Source of the DNA: Catonella morbi ATCC 51271 | Lineage (GTDB): Bacteria; Bacillota; Clostridia; Lachnospirales; Lachnospiraceae | Length of the DNA stretch: 64,000 bases | Assembly: GCF_000160035.2 (NCBI RefSeq) | Contig: NZ_KI535366.1 | Location: 273,571 to 337,570 of the forward strand | Direction: 5' to 3' | Shown here: positions 43,721-53,997 of the stretch, piece by piece | Position numbering within the stretch: position 1 is the stretch's first letter | Layout: each line of letters opens with the position of its first letter | The notes under the pieces: model-generated | Seen by the model: the letters and a program-made list of their open reading frames with translations, nothing else | What the model was told of the DNA's origin: nothing | Database searches by the model: none | Made by a program: the position numbers and the translations under genes

Positions 43721-44247
43721 TCCCTCGAAATCTCATACATTACAGCTGTACGCCAATTCCCAAGCTGGTCTTTCCAGTTATTTTCAAGAACTTCCTTTTT
43801 TACGGCTTTAATTTTGTTTTCATATACATGCTGCGCTCTTTTATTTTCTAACATTGTATCCCATTCAATCTTATTTACCTTACACACAGAATTAATTTTT
43901 TCATCAGTAAAAATAAAATCAAACAACGTGTTTATAATTACTGTACCATAGCCTTTATTCTGATATTCTTTTTCACAGATTTTCCAACCGGAATATGCAG
44001 TATCATTACCTGTTATACTATAGTTTAACTCACCTACCGGCTTTCCGTCTATTTCTATTATACAAAGCTGACTTATGTGCCCTTCATTCCTCTTGACACA
44101 TTCTATTGTTTCTTCCATGCTCTGTCCCAATCCATTAGGAAAGCCGGCATGTTCCATAACACTCCCGTCATTCCACCAATGGTTGAGAATTTCTGCATCT
44201 TTAAGATTAGCACTTCTGATAACTATATTGTCTTTTTCAATTCTCAT
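43702..44247 (-). CDS. GNAT-family N-acetyltransferase
   Basis: The 181-residue protein belongs to the RimJ/RimL-like acetyltransferase_3 group: NIVIRSANLKDAEILNHWWND, ISQLCIIEIDGKPVGELNYS, and the acetyl-CoA pyrophosphate loop EKEYQNKGYGTVIINTLFDFIF (about 113-134). The substrate could be a small molecule such as an aminoglycoside or a protein N-terminus; sequence does not decide. AAAGGGGG precedes the ATG. Its stop lies at the flanking direct repeat. Confidence 0.88.
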   Translation of the reverse strand: MRIEKDNIVIRSANLKDAEILNHWWNDGSVMEHAGFPNGLGQSMEETIECVKRNEGHISQLCIIEIDGKPVGELNYSITGNDTAYSGWKICEKEYQNKGYGTVIINTLFDFIFTDEKINSVCKVNKIEWDTMLENKRAQHVYENKIKAVKKEVLENNWKDQLGNWRTAVMYEISREKFYKK

Positions 44248-44308
44248 TACTATCCCCCTTTAAAATACCTTTATAAAACTTATTCTCTGTAAAATTTACA
44301 GTATATAC

Positions 44309-44345
44309 AAATTTAGATAGCACTAAAAAGTACTATCTAAATTCA
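44309..44345 (-). terminator. Long stem-loop after dnaJ, probable terminator
   Basis: AAATTTAGATAGCAC (44309-44323) pairs with the arm at 44330-44344 over 14 positions with one G-U pair and a 6-nt loop. It lies 20 bp past the dnaJ stop. The T-run is short (AAATTTGTAT), so efficiency is uncertain. Confidence 0.55.
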
Positions 44346-44363
44346 AAATAAAACTTATGATAT

Positions 44364-45626
44364 TCATTCAAATAAATCCTTCAAATTTTCTTTAATATTA
44401 TCCGCAAAACTCTTTTTCTTACCCTTGTTCTTCTTGCTCTTATCATCATCCTTTACTGCAGAGGAATCAGAAGACTTATCATCAGATTTTACATCTGCCT
44501 GATTTGCTTTAGCCCTAAATCTTGTCTCAAAAGTAGCATCAAGTTCTTCAAGTATTCTCTTCTGTTCTTTGGTAAGTGCAGCAGGAGTCTGAACTATAAA
44601 GGTAATATAGTGGTCTCCCCTAACTTCTTTATTTCTGAGAGTAGGAACACCCTTGCCTCTGAGTCTTACTCTGGAATCTGTCTGTGTGCCCGGTTTTATA
44701 GCATAAATAACATCTCCGTCAATTGTTCTTATCCTTATATCACCGCCAAGTGCAGCCTGAGTGAATGAAATAGGTACTGATGAGTAAATGTCAAAGCCAT
44801 TTCTCCGGAAATTAGGATGTGAAGGTACATGTACTTCCACAAGTAAATCTCCGCGTGGACCTCCATTTACACCCGGTTCGCCCTTATCCCTGATTCTGAT
44901 AGCCTGTCCGTCATCTATGCCGGCAGGAATATCTACTTCAATAGTCTTACGCCTTGTAATATAACCCGTACCACGACAATCAGGACATTTATCTTTAACA
45001 ATTTTACCCGTTCCATGACAATCAGGACAGGTCTGAACATTACGCACCATACCAAAAAGAGATTGCTGAGTAAAGGTAACCTGACCTGAACCACCACATT
45101 TGCTACAGGTTACAGGAGTTGTTCCTGCCTTTGCACCACTTCCATGACAGGTACCACATTCTTCCTTCATATCAAGGGTAATTTCTTTCTTACAGCCCTT
45201 CACAGCTTCATCGAAATTAATTCTCAGACTGTAGTGGATATTATCTCCTTTTTGAGGGCTGTTACTACGCTTTCTGCCTCCGCCTCCAAAAAAGTCAAAC
45301 CCACCTGCTCCACCACCGCCTCCAAAGAAGCTTCCAAAGATGTCACCAAGGTCTATATCTCCAAAGTCAAAACCACCTGTACCACCGTCTCCATTACTGA
45401 ATGCCGCATGTCCGAACTGGTCGTATTGTCTTCTCTTTTCATCATCACTAAGTACTGCATAAGCCTCAGAAGCTTCCTTAAATTTTGCTTCAGCTTCCTT
45501 ATTACCCGGATTAGCATCAGGGTGATACTTCTTAGCCAGTACCCTATAAGCTTTTTTCAAATCATCAGCAGATGCATTCTTAGCTACACCAAGAACCTCG
45601 TAATAATCTCTTTTCTGATCTGCCAT
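44364..45626 (-). CDS. dnaJ: Chaperone DnaJ (Hsp40)
   Basis: DnaJ stimulates DnaK ATPase and delivers substrates. J domain with HPD motif in [10 protein letters not shown] (about 34-43), Gly/Phe-rich linker ([16 protein letters not shown]), four zinc motifs [32 protein letters not shown] (about 155-215), then C-terminal domains and a Lys/Asp/Ser-rich tail of about 50 residues that is longer than usual. I chose ATG 45626 ([13 protein letters not shown]) by homology. An in-frame ATG at 45662 has a comparable AGGGTG site, so a 12-residue longer form is possible. Confidence 0.95.
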   Translation of the reverse strand: MADQKRDYYEVLGVAKNASADDLKKAYRVLAKKYHPDANPGNKEAEAKFKEASEAYAVLSDDEKRRQYDQFGHAAFSNGDGGTGGFDFGDIDLGDIFGSFFGGGGGAGGFDFFGGGGRKRSNSPQKGDNIHYSLRINFDEAVKGCKKEITLDMKEECGTCHGSGAKAGTTPVTCSKCGGSGQVTFTQQSLFGMVRNVQTCPDCHGTGKIVKDKCPDCRGTGYITRRKTIEVDIPAGIDDGQAIRIRDKGEPGVNGGPRGDLLVEVHVPSHPNFRRNGFDIYSSVPISFTQAALGGDIRIRTIDGDVIYAIKPGTQTDSRVRLRGKGVPTLRNKEVRGDHYITFIVQTPAALTKEQKRILEELDATFETRFRAKANQADVKSDDKSSDSSAVKDDDKSKKNKGKKKSFADNIKENLKDLFE

Positions 45627-45764
45627 ATTTAACCCACTTTCATTATTTATATTTAAACTCATATAATTCACCCTAAGAACCACAAATAATTATTTCACTG
45701 TAACAAATGACACTGTCTTTATCTGTGGTAAAGTGTGATTTTATTTATGCTTAATGCCAATATG

Positions 45765-45796
45765 GGGCTGTCACCTCAATTTTAGTGCGACAGCCC
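45765..45796. promoter_or_regulatory. Stem-loop between dnaK and dnaJ
   Basis: GGGCTGTC (45765-45772) and GACAGCCC (45789-45796) pair perfectly, with a 16-nt loop. T residues follow on the plus strand only. In the dnaK-to-dnaJ direction it would act as a weak attenuator or mRNA stabiliser, consistent with higher DnaK than DnaJ levels. Confidence 0.55.
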
Positions 45797-45814
45797 GTTT
45801 TTAATTTTAAATCA

Positions 45815-48308
<2,494 letters not shown>

Positions 48309-48344
48309 AGTCTCCCACCTTTCCCTATGTGTCACTTACATCGT

Positions 48345-49424
48345 TTATGTTTTTTTCATATCTATAAGTTTAATTGCTTTAGTACTTGTATCTTTGCTCT
48401 GATGCTTAAATATCACATCAAGCTGTTTCATAAGATTCTTAAGTGTACTTACAACCTTTGCATAATCCATGCGCTTAGGTCCTACAATACCAATCTTACC
48501 ATAGACTCCTTCTTCTATCTCATAAGTTGCTGTAACCACCGAGCAGTCTTTAAGACTTTCCACATTTGTATCATTTCCTATATATACCTGAATACCATCA
48601 TCATTACCGTCATCCATCTTATCTGTGAGTAATGCAGACAGTTCTTTTTTTTCCTCAATGGTATACAACAGTTTTTGCATATTGTCATTGTCATTAAGTT
48701 CAGGATACTTAAGAATATTGGTAGCACCGCTGGTATATATCTTAAGTGAATCATCATCTGAAAATACCGAGCCGATTGCATCTATAATTCTTCCGACCAG
48801 ATTTACGTATTCGCCTGCCTGCTCTTTCATTTTTGCAATGATTCCGATATTTATATCTTTCATATTTAGCCCTGCAAGAAATGAATTAAGCATTATATTA
48901 AGTTTTAGAAGCAGGCTTTTTTCAACCGGCTCATCCAGCCTTATTATTGTATTTTTAACTGCATTTTTTTCTAATACAACAACAATGAGAAGGTTTACTT
49001 CATCAATTTCCGAAAGCTGAATAAATTTTATATTGTTACTCTCATACTTAGGCGCAGACACCATTGTGGTATAATTTGTATTCATAGCAAGTAAATTTGC
49101 CACCTGTTGTAAAAGAGTTTCAAGTTTATCTGACTTTTCAATCAAATCCTTCTTAAGATTATCTTCTTCCTTTTCCTTAGTCTGCATCAGTGAGTCAACA
49201 TAAAGTCTGTAAGCCTTATCTGAAGGTATTCTTCCTGCTGAAGTATGAGGTTTTACCAGATACCCCATATCTTCAAGATCTGACATCTCATTTCTGATTG
49301 TTGCAGAACTTAGTTTTAATTCGGAAAGCTTTGAAATAGTCCGGGAGCCAACAGGTTCACCTGTCTCAAGATAGTTCTTGATGACAGCCTTAAGTATCTC
49401 AAGCTTTCGTTCGTCAAGTTCCAT
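48345..49424 (-). CDS. hrcA: Heat-inducible transcription repressor HrcA
   Basis: HrcA binds CIRCE and represses class I heat-shock genes until titrated by unfolded proteins. About 359 residues: N-terminal winged helix [72 protein letters not shown], then GAF-like and C-terminal domains ending [21 protein letters not shown]. I chose ATG 49424: AGGAG lies 7 nt upstream. The open frame to 49517 would include CIRCE and is rejected. Confidence 0.97.
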   Translation of the reverse strand: [359 protein letters not shown]

Positions 49425-49450
49425 CTCATCACTCCTTTTCTTTCTCGTTA

Positions 49451-49477
49451 TTAGCACTCGTTTGATTAGAGTGCTAA
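49451..49477. promoter_or_regulatory. CIRCE element (HrcA operator)
   Basis: TTAGCACTC (49451-49459), nine-base spacer and GAGTGCTAA (49469-49477) match the CIRCE consensus exactly. It lies between the promoter and hrcA, so the whole hrcA-grpE-dnaK-dnaJ operon is autoregulated. Confidence 0.97.
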
Positions 49478-49488
49478 CATCTATTAGT

Positions 49489-49517
49489 AAGATACCACCA
49501 TTAAATAAATTTGTCAA
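49489..49517 (-). promoter_or_regulatory. SigA-type promoter of the hrcA operon
   Basis: On the minus strand, -35 TTGACA (49512-49517), 17-bp spacer and -10 TATCTT (49489-49494). The predicted start lies at the edge of CIRCE. Confidence 0.75.
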
Positions 49518-49575
49518 CAGGAAAATGCAATAATTTTTGTGTATTATTTGTGTTCATTGACACCCTAATCCTATT

Positions 49576-49607
49576 ACATAAAAAAGCACCCCCTTTCAGA
49601 GTGCCTT
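49576..49607 (-). terminator. Terminator overlapping the hicB end
   Basis: On the minus strand AAAGGCACTCT, GAAA and GGGGGTGCTTTTTT form a stem with one bulge followed by T residues. The left arm includes the last codons and stop of hicB. Confidence 0.75.
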
Positions 49608-50039
49608 TAACATTTCTTCTTTTTGAACATATTTTAATAATTGCTTATCTTTTGAAATATTCAATTTTTCTTTTAGTGCTTCTTGTAATACTGCTGAGAA
49701 ATTTATATTTGCCTTTTCAGCTTCATAACAAAGCCAGGATGGTAAGGTACAGTTCTTTTTCACTGTTTTTGTTTCATTTTTTCGCCTGTAATCATCAAAA
49801 TCAACATCAATAAAAGTTTTAATTTGTCCTTTTTTGATTTTAATCTCATCATAATTTGATGGTTCAGGTATTTTTCTACCTTCATCTTCCAAGGTTACTC
49901 CTAACATGCTTATTGCATCTCTTGCCATTTCTATAGCTTTTGGTATATTTTCTCCTTGTGTTCCACTATCAAAATCAGGAAAATATACCACAACAAAATC
50001 ATTACCTTCTTCCATTATTACCGGATATACTCTTTTCAT
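49596..50039 (-). CDS. hicB: HicB-family antitoxin
   Basis: The 147-residue antitoxin has an N-terminal degenerate RNase-H-like HicB domain (YPVIMEEGNDFVVVYFPDFDSGTQGENIPKAIEMARDAI) and a C-terminal DNA-binding region of ribbon-helix-helix type (CTLPSWLCYEAEKANINFSAVLQEALKEKL). It neutralises HicA and represses the locus. No clear ribosome-binding site precedes ATG 50039, and a -10-like TATATT lies just before it, so leaderless initiation is possible. It lies 35 bp after hicA. Confidence 0.92.
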   Translation of the reverse strand: MKRVYPVIMEEGNDFVVVYFPDFDSGTQGENIPKAIEMARDAISMLGVTLEDEGRKIPEPSNYDEIKIKKGQIKTFIDVDFDDYRRKNETKTVKKNCTLPSWLCYEAEKANINFSAVLQEALKEKLNISKDKQLLKYVQKEEMLKAL

Positions 50040-50074
50040 ATACTAATATAATGAAACTTCAGGATGTACAAGAA

Positions 50075-50248
50075 CTATTCCAGCCCTTGCCTCTTTATAA
50101 TGGCTTTTGCCAATTGCTCTGCAATCTCTTTATGTCTTGGAATTGTCTCCATCTTTTCATTTTTGCAATATATATCATGTCCACTTCCATGCCTAAGCAA
50201 ACTCCAACCATTCTTTTCCAATAGTTTTATTAAATCCCTTCGTTTCAC
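50075..50248 (-). CDS. hicA: HicA-family mRNA interferase toxin
   Basis: This 57-codon gene starts with GTG at 50248, preceded by AGGGAGG at 5 nt. The protein reads KRRDLIKLLEKNGWSLLRHG then SGHDIYCKN and ETIPRHKEIAEQLAKAI. This is the double-stranded-RNA-binding-like HicA fold, with the catalytic histidine in GSGHDIY. HicA cleaves mRNA and tmRNA when free of HicB. Its short length and GTG start make it easy to overlook. Confidence 0.9.
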   Translation of the reverse strand: MKRRDLIKLLEKNGWSLLRHGSGHDIYCKNEKMETIPRHKEIAEQLAKAIIKRQGLE

Positions 50249-50314
50249 TCTTTCCTCCCTTCAATATATATTATACGCATTTAATGCGTACTTGTCAAAG
50301 AGATTTTAATAATA

Positions 50315-51340
50315 TTATATAAGTATCATAGCATCCCCAAAAGAAAAGAACCTGTATATTTCCTTTACCGCAGTCTCATAAGCCGAAAGTACCCTTTCCT
50401 TACCTGCAAAAGCTGAGACGAGCATGACCAGTGTTGATTCGGGAAGATGAAAGTTGGTTATAAGCCCATCCATCACCTTAAATTTATAACCCGGATATAT
50501 GAAGATATCTGTTTCTCCAGTTTTAGCTGACATCAGGCCATTCTCATCAGCTACAGACTCAATCGTTCTGCAGCTTGTTGTCCCTACACAGATAACCCTT
50601 CCGCCATTCTTCTTAGTTTCATTTATAATGTCAGCCGCTTCCTTATTTACCTCATACCACTCCGTATGCATATGGTGATTATTTACATCCTCTACCTTTA
50701 CCGGTCTGAAAGTACCCAAACCAACGTGCAGGGTAATACTTGCTATTCTCACTCCCTTATGTCTGATTTTTTCAAGCAACTCATTAGTAAAATGTAAACC
50801 CGCGGTAGGAGCTGCTGCCGAACCGTCAAACTTGGCATAAACTGTCTGATACATTTCCTTGTCTTCAAGTTTATGTGTAATATAAGGAGGCAACGGCATT
50901 TCACCAAGAGAATCAAGTATTTCCTCAAAAATCCCTTCATAATAGAATTTAACCAGCCTGTTACCTTCTTCCGCTATTTCAAGTATTTCAGCTTTTAGCC
51001 TGCCATCTCCAAATGTAACCCTTGCTCCCGGTCTTAGTTTCTTACCCGGTTTTACCAAGGATTCCCATATATCATTTTCCCGCCTTTTAAGAAGCAGAAT
51101 TTCAACCTTACCACCTGTGCCTTCTTTTTCTCCAATGAGTCTTGCAGGTATAACTCTTGTATTATTTATTACCAGGCAATCCCCCGGATTAAGATAGTCT
51201 ATAACATCGCTGAATATTTTATGCTCTAACTTATCCGTTTTTCTGTCTAAAACTAGAAGTCTTGATGCCGTTCTATCCTCTAAAGGATCCTGCGCTATTA
51301 ACTCCTCAGGTAATTCATAAAAAAAATCACTGGTTTTCAT
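50315..51340 (-). CDS. queA: S-adenosylmethionine:tRNA ribosyltransferase-isomerase QueA
   Basis: QueA adds the epoxycyclopentane precursor to preQ1-modified tRNA in queuosine synthesis. The 341-residue protein shows [76 protein letters not shown] and [15 protein letters not shown]-like [18 protein letters not shown]. The stop of the upstream mgsA lies 3 bp before its start. Confidence 0.97.
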   Translation of the reverse strand: MKTSDFFYELPEELIAQDPLEDRTASRLLVLDRKTDKLEHKIFSDVIDYLNPGDCLVINNTRVIPARLIGEKEGTGGKVEILLLKRRENDIWESLVKPGKKLRPGARVTFGDGRLKAEILEIAEEGNRLVKFYYEGIFEEILDSLGEMPLPPYITHKLEDKEMYQTVYAKFDGSAAAPTAGLHFTNELLEKIRHKGVRIASITLHVGLGTFRPVKVEDVNNHHMHTEWYEVNKEAADIINETKKNGGRVICVGTTSCRTIESVADENGLMSAKTGETDIFIYPGYKFKVMDGLITNFHLPESTLVMLVSAFAGKERVLSAYETAVKEIYRFFSFGDAMILI

Positions 51341-51343
51341 ATA

Positions 51344-51823
51344 CTATAAAGTCCTCGCCCTATCCTCTATATTCTTATTAAAATTGATTATCTTGTGGTC
51401 ATATTCTTTATCTATAAGAGTTGAATTAATCATAAAATCAGCCGTAGCCTTATTGGTGGCAATAGGAATATCATATACCTGACAGATTCTGAGAAAAGCC
51501 TTTACATCCGGATCATGAGGCTGGGCAGCAAGAGGATCTGAAAGGAAAATAACAAAGTCAATCTTCCCTTCAACAATTTTAGCTCCTATCTGCTGATCTC
51601 CTCCTAGCGGTCCGCTATTATAGCCTCTCACGGGAAGCCCCGTTGCTTCTGTTATCATTCTTGCCGTAGTTCCTGTTCCTGAAAGAAAATGCTTAGCAAG
51701 AACTGACTTATTTTCCAAACACCATTCAATAATTTCTTTTTTCTTGCCATCATGTGCTATAAGAGCAATATTTTTCTGTTTTCCTATTGTTAAAGTTATA
51801 AAATCATTATTCATATTTTCCAT
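51344..51823 (-). CDS. mgsA: Methylglyoxal synthase
   Basis: MgsA converts dihydroxyacetone phosphate to methylglyoxal and phosphate, a glycolytic bypass that relieves phosphate limitation. The 159-residue protein has IALIAHDGKKKE, FLSGTGTTARMI, SGPLGGDQQIGA (catalytic Asp region), FVIFLSDPLAAQPHDPDVKAFLRIC and IPIATNKATADFMI. ATG 51823 overlaps the upstream stop by one base (TAATG). Confidence 0.95.
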   Translation of the reverse strand: MENMNNDFITLTIGKQKNIALIAHDGKKKEIIEWCLENKSVLAKHFLSGTGTTARMITEATGLPVRGYNSGPLGGDQQIGAKIVEGKIDFVIFLSDPLAAQPHDPDVKAFLRICQVYDIPIATNKATADFMINSTLIDKEYDHKIINFNKNIEDRARTL

Positions 51824-52749
51824 TATTTACCACTCCTTACCTTTACTGTTAATGCCTGTTTATGATTATCTATACGAACTATCTGATGTGAACCGCCTGC
51901 TTCCCCGTCGAGAGTCCACTGTAAATTTTCCTCAGCTTCTATATTAATACTGCCGGAATGAAAATGATAGATATTATCCGTCTTCATATCCATAAGAATA
52001 AATGAATTGATTATATTCTGCAAGTCTAGAGGCGTTTTAGGATTCTTTACGAAAATAGCATCAAACTCACCATCATCCAGATATACCTCAGGTCCTGTTA
52101 TACCCTTAAATCCTCCGACCGATTTCGAGTTAGCAACCATACCAAATATGAAATCATCTTCAATCTCATTGCTGTCATAAGAGATTTTTAAATGATAAGG
52201 TCGTATTTTCTGTAGACTTTTAACCCCTTCAAGAAAATATGCCGCTTTGCCTATTACATTTTTTACATCCTGCGAAGTTTCATAAGACACCTCCGTAAAT
52301 GCCCCAAAAGCCGCTACATAGGTAAAATAGCTGTGAAAACCGCCTTCATCCCCTACACTGAAGGAACCGATATCTACTGATTTTTCTTTACCTGTTACTA
52401 TTACATAGACAGCATCTATTATATCCTTAGGTATATCAAGGCTTGTGGCAAAATCATTTACAGTCCCTACCGGTATATAGCCTACAACGGGAATGTTTTG
52501 TCCACTATTTTTTGCTTCCATCAGCCCCCTTGCAACTTCATTAAATGTACCGTCTCCACCGGCACAGACAAGCAAATCGTAATTATTAGCTTCATTTTTA
52601 GCCATATCAGCCGCATCACCGCATTTAGCTGTAGGAAACACTCTTATATCATATCTTTTGGCAGACAGGCTTTCTAAAATAAAGGAAATTTCCTTTCTGA
52701 TATTTCCCTTACCGGAATTAGGATTATATATAAATAAAAGTTTGGACAT
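51823..52749 (-). CDS. Diacylglycerol/lipid kinase family protein (DagK/YegS type)
   Basis: The 308-residue enzyme shows LLFIYNPNSGKGN at the N-terminus, the nucleotide loop LLVCAGGDGTFNEVARGL (GGDGT, about 60-66) and VVGYIPVGTVNDFATSL, followed by the beta-rich C-terminal domain. It probably phosphorylates diacylglycerol or an undecaprenol-like lipid for membrane turnover. I chose ATG 52749 (GGGAGG 9 nt upstream); an in-frame GTG at 52755 is too close to that site. Confidence 0.9.
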   Translation of the reverse strand: MSKLLFIYNPNSGKGNIRKEISFILESLSAKRYDIRVFPTAKCGDAADMAKNEANNYDLLVCAGGDGTFNEVARGLMEAKNSGQNIPVVGYIPVGTVNDFATSLDIPKDIIDAVYVIVTGKEKSVDIGSFSVGDEGGFHSYFTYVAAFGAFTEVSYETSQDVKNVIGKAAYFLEGVKSLQKIRPYHLKISYDSNEIEDDFIFGMVANSKSVGGFKGITGPEVYLDDGEFDAIFVKNPKTPLDLQNIINSFILMDMKTDNIYHFHSGSINIEAEENLQWTLDGEAGGSHQIVRIDNHKQALTVKVRSGK

Positions 52750-52767
52750 AAGCACTGACCTCCCTCT

Positions 52768-53859
52768 TTAGTCAAATATCCTGTAATTTCTCTCCTTTAT
52801 GGCTACAATGGCTGCTTCTTTAGAATGGCTGTCATAAAACTCTATCCTGAGCACTCCATCTAAAAACTCCCTAGTATGAGCTATTCCCATATTTTTAATA
52901 CTGATTCCTTTTGCTGCAAGAATAGATGCCATAATTGCTATCGAACCCGGCTCATCAGGCACATATAATAGTATTTCGTGTGATACAGCCATATTGCTTT
53001 TTCTAAGTGGCAATGAATCTCTGTAATCTTTATTGTTTTCAAAGAACTCATAGAGCTGATTCTCATTTTTTTCTGAAATCAATTCTTTAATTTCTCTTAA
53101 TTTCTCAATATACTTATCTAAAAATTCAGAAATACTTTCTTTATTGGATAGACAAATGTCTCTCCACATAGCCGGCGAGGAAGAGGCTATTCTGGTTATA
53201 TCTCTAAATCCCCCTGCTGCAAGCATGGATAATAAGCCATTTTCCTCATCTGCCTTAGCAACCACACCTACCAAAGATGAGGCAACTACGTGCGGAACAT
53301 GGCTTATAGCTGCTGTTATATAATCGTGCTTTTTTGCATCTATAATTACCGGGACAGCTTTGGTTTCTTCAACCAACCCCTTCAAATTCTCAAGTTTTTC
53401 TGCATCTGTACCTTCAAACGGGGTTAAGATATAGTATGCATTTTCAAATAAAGTTACGCTTGCATTCGAATACCCTGTTTTTTCAGAGCCTGCCATAGGA
53501 TGACCGCCTATGAACTGACTTGTGAGTCCAAGCTTTTCAGCCTCTTTTGCAATATCTCCCTTCACACTGCCGACATCAGTAATTACACAATCTTTTTTTA
53601 TTATATCTTTCAACTGATTAAGGTAAGAAATATTTGACAACACAGGAGCTGAAAGCAAAATTATATCACAATCTGAAAGTTCTGCAATATCAGTAACTAT
53701 CTCATTCAGAACACCATCTTCTTTAGCTCTTAACAGTTCTTTATTCACATCTTTCTTATAATTATAAGCTATAAACACATAAGAAGGATGTTTCTTTCTC
53801 CATATCTTTGCAAGTGAGCCACCAATAAGTCCAAAGCCAATAAATCCTATTTTCTGCAT
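52768..53859 (-). CDS. tyrA: Prephenate dehydrogenase with ACT domain
   Basis: TyrA oxidatively decarboxylates prephenate to 4-hydroxyphenylpyruvate for tyrosine synthesis. About 363 residues: Rossmann loop IGFIGFGLIGGSLAK, SDCDIILLSAPV, GGHPMAGSEKTGYSNA (prephenate site), then the helical dimer domain with ISHVPHVVASSLV, and a C-terminal ACT domain (from about 290, HEILLYVPDEPGSIAIMASIL) for likely tyrosine feedback. I chose ATG 53859 (GGAG 6 nt upstream). Confidence 0.95.
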   Translation of the reverse strand: MQKIGFIGFGLIGGSLAKIWRKKHPSYVFIAYNYKKDVNKELLRAKEDGVLNEIVTDIAELSDCDIILLSAPVLSNISYLNQLKDIIKKDCVITDVGSVKGDIAKEAEKLGLTSQFIGGHPMAGSEKTGYSNASVTLFENAYYILTPFEGTDAEKLENLKGLVEETKAVPVIIDAKKHDYITAAISHVPHVVASSLVGVVAKADEENGLLSMLAAGGFRDITRIASSSPAMWRDICLSNKESISEFLDKYIEKLREIKELISEKNENQLYEFFENNKDYRDSLPLRKSNMAVSHEILLYVPDEPGSIAIMASILAAKGISIKNMGIAHTREFLDGVLRIEFYDSHSKEAAIVAIKERNYRIFD

Positions 53860-53905
53860 AAAATTCTCCAAACCTACCAAGTATAGATATCAGATACTTT
53901 AACCG

Positions 53906-53953
53906 GTAATGCAGACTTGCTTTGACTGTTGTGTCGGTCAAAGCTTGCATTAC
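53906..53953 (-). promoter_or_regulatory. 5'-terminal stem-loop of the tyrA leader
   Basis: GTAATGCA/TGCATTAC (outer 8 bp) and GCTTTGAC/GTCAAAGC (inner 8 bp, extendable) pair around an asymmetric internal loop. It lies within a few bases of the predicted transcription start, so the mRNA would begin with this hairpin. A T-box is unlikely: the leader is only about 95 nt and no T-box sequence is seen. Confidence 0.55.
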
Positions 53954-53962
53954 AATATAAAA

Positions 53963-53991
53963 ATGATAGCCTCAACCTCCTGTTTTGTCAA
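53963..53991 (-). promoter_or_regulatory. SigA-type promoter of tyrA
   Basis: On the minus strand, -35 TTGACA (53986-53991), 17-bp spacer and -10 TATCAT (53963-53968). It begins 7 bp past the stop of the 1090-residue protein gene. Confidence 0.7.
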
Positions 53992-53997
53992 TGCCCT

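Noticed and set aside
49425-49517. N-terminal extension of HrcA
   Set aside because: It would translate CIRCE and the promoter -10 region; ATG 49424 with AGGAG matches the family start.
53860-53956. T-box leader for tyrA
   Set aside because: The leader is about 95 nt and has no T-box consensus or antiterminator/terminator pair.
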